From the NCBI GenBank assembly GCA_004794655.1, contig SMMW01000576.1, positions 1,240,001-1,304,000 of the forward strand: a DNA stretch of 64,000 nucleotides, in the 5' to 3' direction. The translations under genes were made by a program, and so were the position numbers. This document shows positions 59,962-64,000 of this stretch, one piece after another (within the stretch, counting starts at the first letter, position 1; each line of letters starts with the position of its first letter). Source of the stretch: Marisa cornuarietis (Eukaryota; Mollusca; Gastropoda; Architaenioglossa; Ampullariidae). The notes below the pieces were generated by a model that saw nothing but the letters and a program-made list of their open reading frames with translations, was not told the DNA's origin and did no database searches.

Positions 59962-61867
59962 AAAAAAATCTGTCGCCAATAATTAACGAAGTTTTATTAG
60001 ACACTAGCGCAGGTGCACGATAACAGGGAAAAAAGAAGGTAGATATGCCCAGGTGTTAGACAGGTGGCAGAAACCCTTGGCCTAGTCATTCCTAGAACGC
60101 CAGTAACGATTAGATGCTTCACATGTAAGTTCCGGGTCGCGTCAATACTGTTAATACTGTGTGACGTGGCATCCTTCATTCTGCTCCATAACTGTAGTGT
60201 ATATGCCTCGACGATAAGATAAAGGGCAACAATTTCTCCTGTGCCTTGAGCACCCGAGGACAGCTATGTTAACAAAATGTAGGGGTAGGCTGACACCAAG
60301 TGTTACACAAATGAAACTCTTAAAATTCTGCGATGCGCTGAATGAAGGGCCAAACCACTCTTGCCTGTTTTTATTTTTGTCTGCAGCTTCTCATACACCC
60401 CTGTACAATTCTTTTTAGGCTCGTCTTTTCGGGTCCAGATGATCTTGAGATATCGTCATACACCTTGAGTTTGCATCTGCTTGCTGTGACCAGGAAGTTC
60501 TTGTAAAGCCTAATTATTTCCGCTGGCGCCACAATCTGCTTATTTACTAGGTGGTTATATTTTGGAAAGCCAAGTATTAATACATTTAGCTGACAGGCTC
60601 ACCTAATGCATGAATTATTGCAATGTGTAGATTGGCAGATTGCAAACAGGTATTACCGTTTACCTATCATTTGAGAGTTCAGTTATGTTTCACGACGAAA
60701 CGGCGGTTGAGAAAACAAGAGAATGCTATAATTTACATCCTAAGTACACAGTTGCTAAAGTTTAAGACCTTTGGTTGAAGAGGATGCCGAGAGCTGCGAG
60801 AATACCAACGCTATTAATCTGTGTTAATGCTTAACTGAAGTATTTTATTTTAAATAATATTTAAGTGTTCTCGTTGTTATTGACATGCATCTAGTCAAGT
60901 CGTTCGGATGCATCGGTGAACCAGCTCAAATGGTCGAGTGTATTGAGGACGGTCAACCTTAGGCTGGGTGAGGGAGGGATAAAAGTAGACGTCACTGAGT
61001 GATGACAGGTTTAGGTCGTCCTGCAGAGAATACAACAGATGGTGCGAGCGAACTGGCTGCAGACACAAGCGTCCTGCACCTCATGGTGTTGTGACGTGTG
61101 TGGGTTTTCTGGGTATCGGGCTGGTAAACAGGTTGGAAAACAGTCCACCTGGACACAGAGACGTTAAAATCGCCCTGCCTCCAGCCAGCTGAGATTTTTC
61201 TCCCCTACTTTCGAACCCTCTCTCTCCACTCAAACCGAATTCAACTCCTGCAACACTTGAACGTTGCAGGTGGCCAAAATCTACTTGAAGCGCGTATGCT
61301 GGAGTTTTACTGTCGAAGGACAGAATGCGACTGTTATTGGTTTTTGATAAGGGCGAATAACTCTGTATATACCAGTTATGTTCACAATGTCCTCATACGA
61401 CACAAGTGTTGAGCTGAAAAAAGGGCTGAATGTTTGCGTCCAGTCCGTCCCATGGTGCTGCTGCTCTCGTTATCGCGGTTTTGTGTAAATTAAAAAATTA
61501 ATTAAATGATCGATCTTTCTTCCTTTACGCAACTGAGCTGCAAAGCCTGTGGTTGGAATGGGTTTTACCAGAGCAGAAGGTTGGTTGCGGTACAACATGA
61601 TAACGATCAGAATTTGTCTGAAATTCTCTTAAAGTTTAAAGAGCCTTTATTTATATATTTATTTCTGCTATGGAGTGACGATAACCTGTTATAAAAGCTT
61701 ACACGAGCTCAGTTTCCTTTCATACTAGGTTGTTATTTTACTTTTTTTTTTTTTGGAGGGGGAAATTTTCTTCTTTACAAAATATACACATCCACGTATG
61801 CAGATACAACTAAAACACATACACACGCATGTAAGGAAACATTTTAGAAACCCACTCACACATGAAT
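59962..61867. other. Non-coding stretch between SINE and LINE copy
   Basis: AT-rich, no recognised gene or repeat; some GC-richer sequence at 60.95-61.2 kb. Confidence 0.45.
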
Positions 61868-62193
61868 TAATAATATTAATAATAATAAATGAAGATTTTT
61901 ATAGCGCATATTCACACTCATAGAGAGCATGCTCTTGGCGCTTGAAACGGCGAAGAGACATGGACTAAATGGACGGAAGAATAAACGATAGTACTGACGA
62001 CAAATAGAAAAAAAAGATAGAAAACACAAACAGGCACCAACTACCAGGAACAGAGGAAAAAGTGATTCTACAGAGAAAGATGGGTAGAAAAGTAGCAAGA
62101 GCGGAAGGGGGGAAGATAAGAAGGACTGTGTGTGTGCTGTTGTTAGGAGTAATGCTCCAGGAAGAGGTGCGTTTTCAGTGCAGATTTGAATTT
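61868..62193 (-). mobile_element. 5'-truncated LINE copy (3' end only)
   Basis: Read on the minus strand, it starts inside the last coding codons of the LINE (TTCAAATCTGCACTGAAAAC at 62193 downward), passes a stop after L-F-L-E-H, and repeats the same 3' UTR including AGAGCATGCTCTCTATGAG, GCGCTATAAAAATCTTCA and an ATT-rich tail. Several small indels separate it from the 55980-59180 element. It is a normal dead-on-arrival 5' truncation. Confidence 0.85.
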
Positions 62194-62431
62194 AACCCAC
62201 ACATACGCAGGAAAGCACACACTAAAGATCTATGGAGGGATTGACAGATCGACAGACGAATGAACTGATGGAGAAAACATTTAAGACATACAGAAGATAG
62301 GCAGTGGAACAAATAAAGGGTGTGACGAAAAAATGTAAACGAAACTGGTCAAAGGGAAACAACTCTGTATAGGAATTTCGCTTAGCAGTTTCGAATTTAT
62401 AGGTTACTTCCCTTATGTGCACGTTTTGCCA

Positions 62432-62530
62432 TGCTGACGGTGAACCACGTTCGCAGTTTTGTCCCTTCAGTATCATTATTGGTACCCCGAACCCCCTCCA
62501 CCACTGCACCTCTGATTCTTACGCCACTGA
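62432..62530. repeat. Partial copy of the CAGTGGCGTAG MITE
   Basis: Shares with 11050-11152 the blocks GCTGACGGTGAACCACGTTC, TCAGTATC, CCTCTGATTC and the end TTACGCCACTG. Only the right part is recognisable. Confidence 0.5.
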
Positions 62531-62560
62531 TACATGTAATCACACTTGCGAATACACAAA

Positions 62561-63060
62561 CAGTAAGACATCTACATACGAGTGAAGCAATATACGAGTA
62601 AATCGAGATACGAGCCGAAACATTCGTGCAAATTTTGTTGTTACTTACGAGCGGAAATTCAATATACGAGCTCGAGTCATTTATATGTCGTAGCCTAAAG
62701 ACATAAACAGTATGTAGTCTTAGTGAAAATCTCAATGTTTCAAGTTAAAAACAGTGTAAATAGTGTTGTCTCATCAGCTGATTCATTCAGCACCCGTCTG
62801 CTCTACGGCTCCCTCCCTTCTCCCCCGCCATCTGCCTACCTCCGTTGTTGACAGTCTTCGTCTCCTCCAAGGTAAGATTGATAAATATTACATATTCTTT
62901 ATAATTTTATTATCTATTTTATTCATATAATTCTGCCATTAACATTTATTATACAGTATAATATACCGTATTTACGAATGAATTTTGCTCTTGTAGGAGT
63001 GCTGCTATTTATGCTTAAATATATGTATGCATGATTAAGCGCTCAAATTATTTTATCTAC
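62561..63060 (+). mobile_element. Possible 5' part of a pogo/Tigger-like DNA transposon
   Basis: Begins CAGTAAGACATC, followed by repeated ATACGAG/TACGAGC motifs (ATACGAGTAAATCGAGATAC), which recall terminal regions of pogo/Tigger-type elements in invertebrates. A C-rich stretch then ends in CTCCAAG|GTAAGA at about 62872, a strong splice donor as would close a 5' UTR exon. No transposase frame is visible before the window ends. Assignment is from pattern memory. Confidence 0.35.
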
Positions 63061-63289
63061 AATCATATTCTTAGTTTTCCGGCAGCCGACAACAAGCCAC
63101 GTTACAACGCCTCATCACCAATACTGACTACTTAGCCGCCCTACCACCCTCTTTCATCCTCCCCCACCCCTATCACCAGTCGTCCCACTCGAGTCCTTAT
63201 CCGGTCGACATCAAAGGCACTCGCCTCAGCTTCCTTTTCAAACCGATGCACTCTTTTAATGCCTGTTATTCCGCCAAAAGTCAACAGTC

Positions 63290-63440
63290 AACAGGCGCTG
63301 ATAGCGGCGCGATAAGATCTGCGCAGGCTGCCCTAAAGGTGCGCGTGCAGTCGCCAGCGGTGTCGTGTGAAAGGGCACGCGCACGCTCGCGATCGCGCCA
63401 AACATCGACCATGTGACGGCCTGCTTGCACGTGCCACTGA
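63290..63440. other. CpG-rich block near window end
   Basis: CpG-dense run (GCACGCGCACGCTCGCGATC) in AT-rich surroundings. No convincing exon or TATA on either strand. Confidence 0.2.
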
Positions 63441-64000
63441 CAAACGAATTTCGTCTGCAGGGGTTATAATTATTTGGTGACGATCACTGTGTTTATTATG
63501 AATGTCGTCACAGGAGCAAGAGAAAATATTCTGCATCACTGTTTAAAAAGTAGGTGTTGAAAAGCATCATTCACATCAATTTTCATCGAATCAACGTGGT
63601 TAAAAATATATTTGAATTTCTCTGTATCGCGTTTCTTTTTTTGTTTTAAATGAGCACATACAAAACATTAGCAAAACAATTCAAGACATTGGAGCTCCCC
63701 ATGCCATACACACTTTAACCGTTTAACGTATACTTCTACCTGCAATCTTCACCCAGGACGCATTATGTGTGGCGGCAAATATTGCTGTGGTTTGTATTTA
63801 ACTCTTTTTAGCGAATGTTCTACTAGGACAAACATTCTTATTTGTCTGTATTCTGAGATGCTGTGGTGAACATACAGGTAAAGATATCTTCAGAATATTA
63901 TGCTCGTAAATTCGACTCTTTGTCAAAGAATCTTGTGGTGAAGGGGTGGTGGGCTCACCTGCTGTCTAATGGTCGTAGAAGCGGTATTGTTCCCTGAATA

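Overview
The window reads as a stretch of an invertebrate animal nuclear genome, most likely a lophotrochozoan and plausibly a gastropod mollusc. Reasons: candidate genes have short exons flanked by GT/AG sites and long AT-rich introns; there are many long CA/GT tracts, tRNA-derived SINEs and a CR1/L2-type LINE; and the one recognisable gene family is a PTTH/Trunk-type secreted cystine-knot factor. The species assignment is inference. There is no sign of bacterial, organellar or viral gene organisation, and no CRISPR array or rRNA.

The most distinctive region is 11.2-20.4 kb. Four tandem, same-strand copies of a PTTH/Trunk-like coding unit start at 12551, 18042, 19086 and 19801. Each begins right after a 3' splice acceptor, at the same codon of a signal-peptide core. 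Copy 1 keeps signal core, acidic propeptide, a Lys-Arg-Arg-Arg-Arg processing site and a complete seven-cysteine domain in one reading frame, broken only by a TAG at 13214-13216. That TAG could be removed by a 69-nt intron of intact phase, or could be a recent nonsense mutation. Copies 2-4 are progressively frameshifted relics. A roughly 380-bp non-coding block lies upstream of copy 1 and again between copies 1 and 2, both times with a perfect GTCACGTGAC E-box and a TATAAAG, so the array may have grown with its regulatory DNA.

Elsewhere genes are sparse and visible only as candidate exons. Plus strand: 21.45-21.78 (TATA-linked, ATG-less), 27.92-28.06, 29.70-29.79, 39.31-39.44, 45.44-45.78 and 50.90-51.09 kb. 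Minus strand: 0.65-0.85, 9.0-9.5, 30.87-31.98, 46.81-47.01, 52.37-52.90 and 59.48-59.73 kb. The best of these are the terminal exon at 46805-47010 and the two-exon end of a gene at 52370-52897. I do not recognise their families.

Repeats fill much of the rest. There is a 974-codon LINE open frame (APE plus RT, YADD) at 55980-58904 with a minus-strand truncated relative at 61868-62193; two SINEs with target-site duplications; a 498-bp inverted-repeat element at 39857-40354 whose insertion is supported by a paralogous empty site near 24.1 kb; a diverged repeat pair (23.7-25.1 and 39.6-41.7 kb) with AGTTGCACAA-type termini; several MITE/fold-back elements; a 40-bp x7 minisatellite at 45.2 kb; a 32-bp x25 minisatellite at 48.8-49.6 kb carrying AATAAA in every unit; and many microsatellites. 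All gene calls come from reading frames, splice-like signals and remembered family motifs; no search was run.
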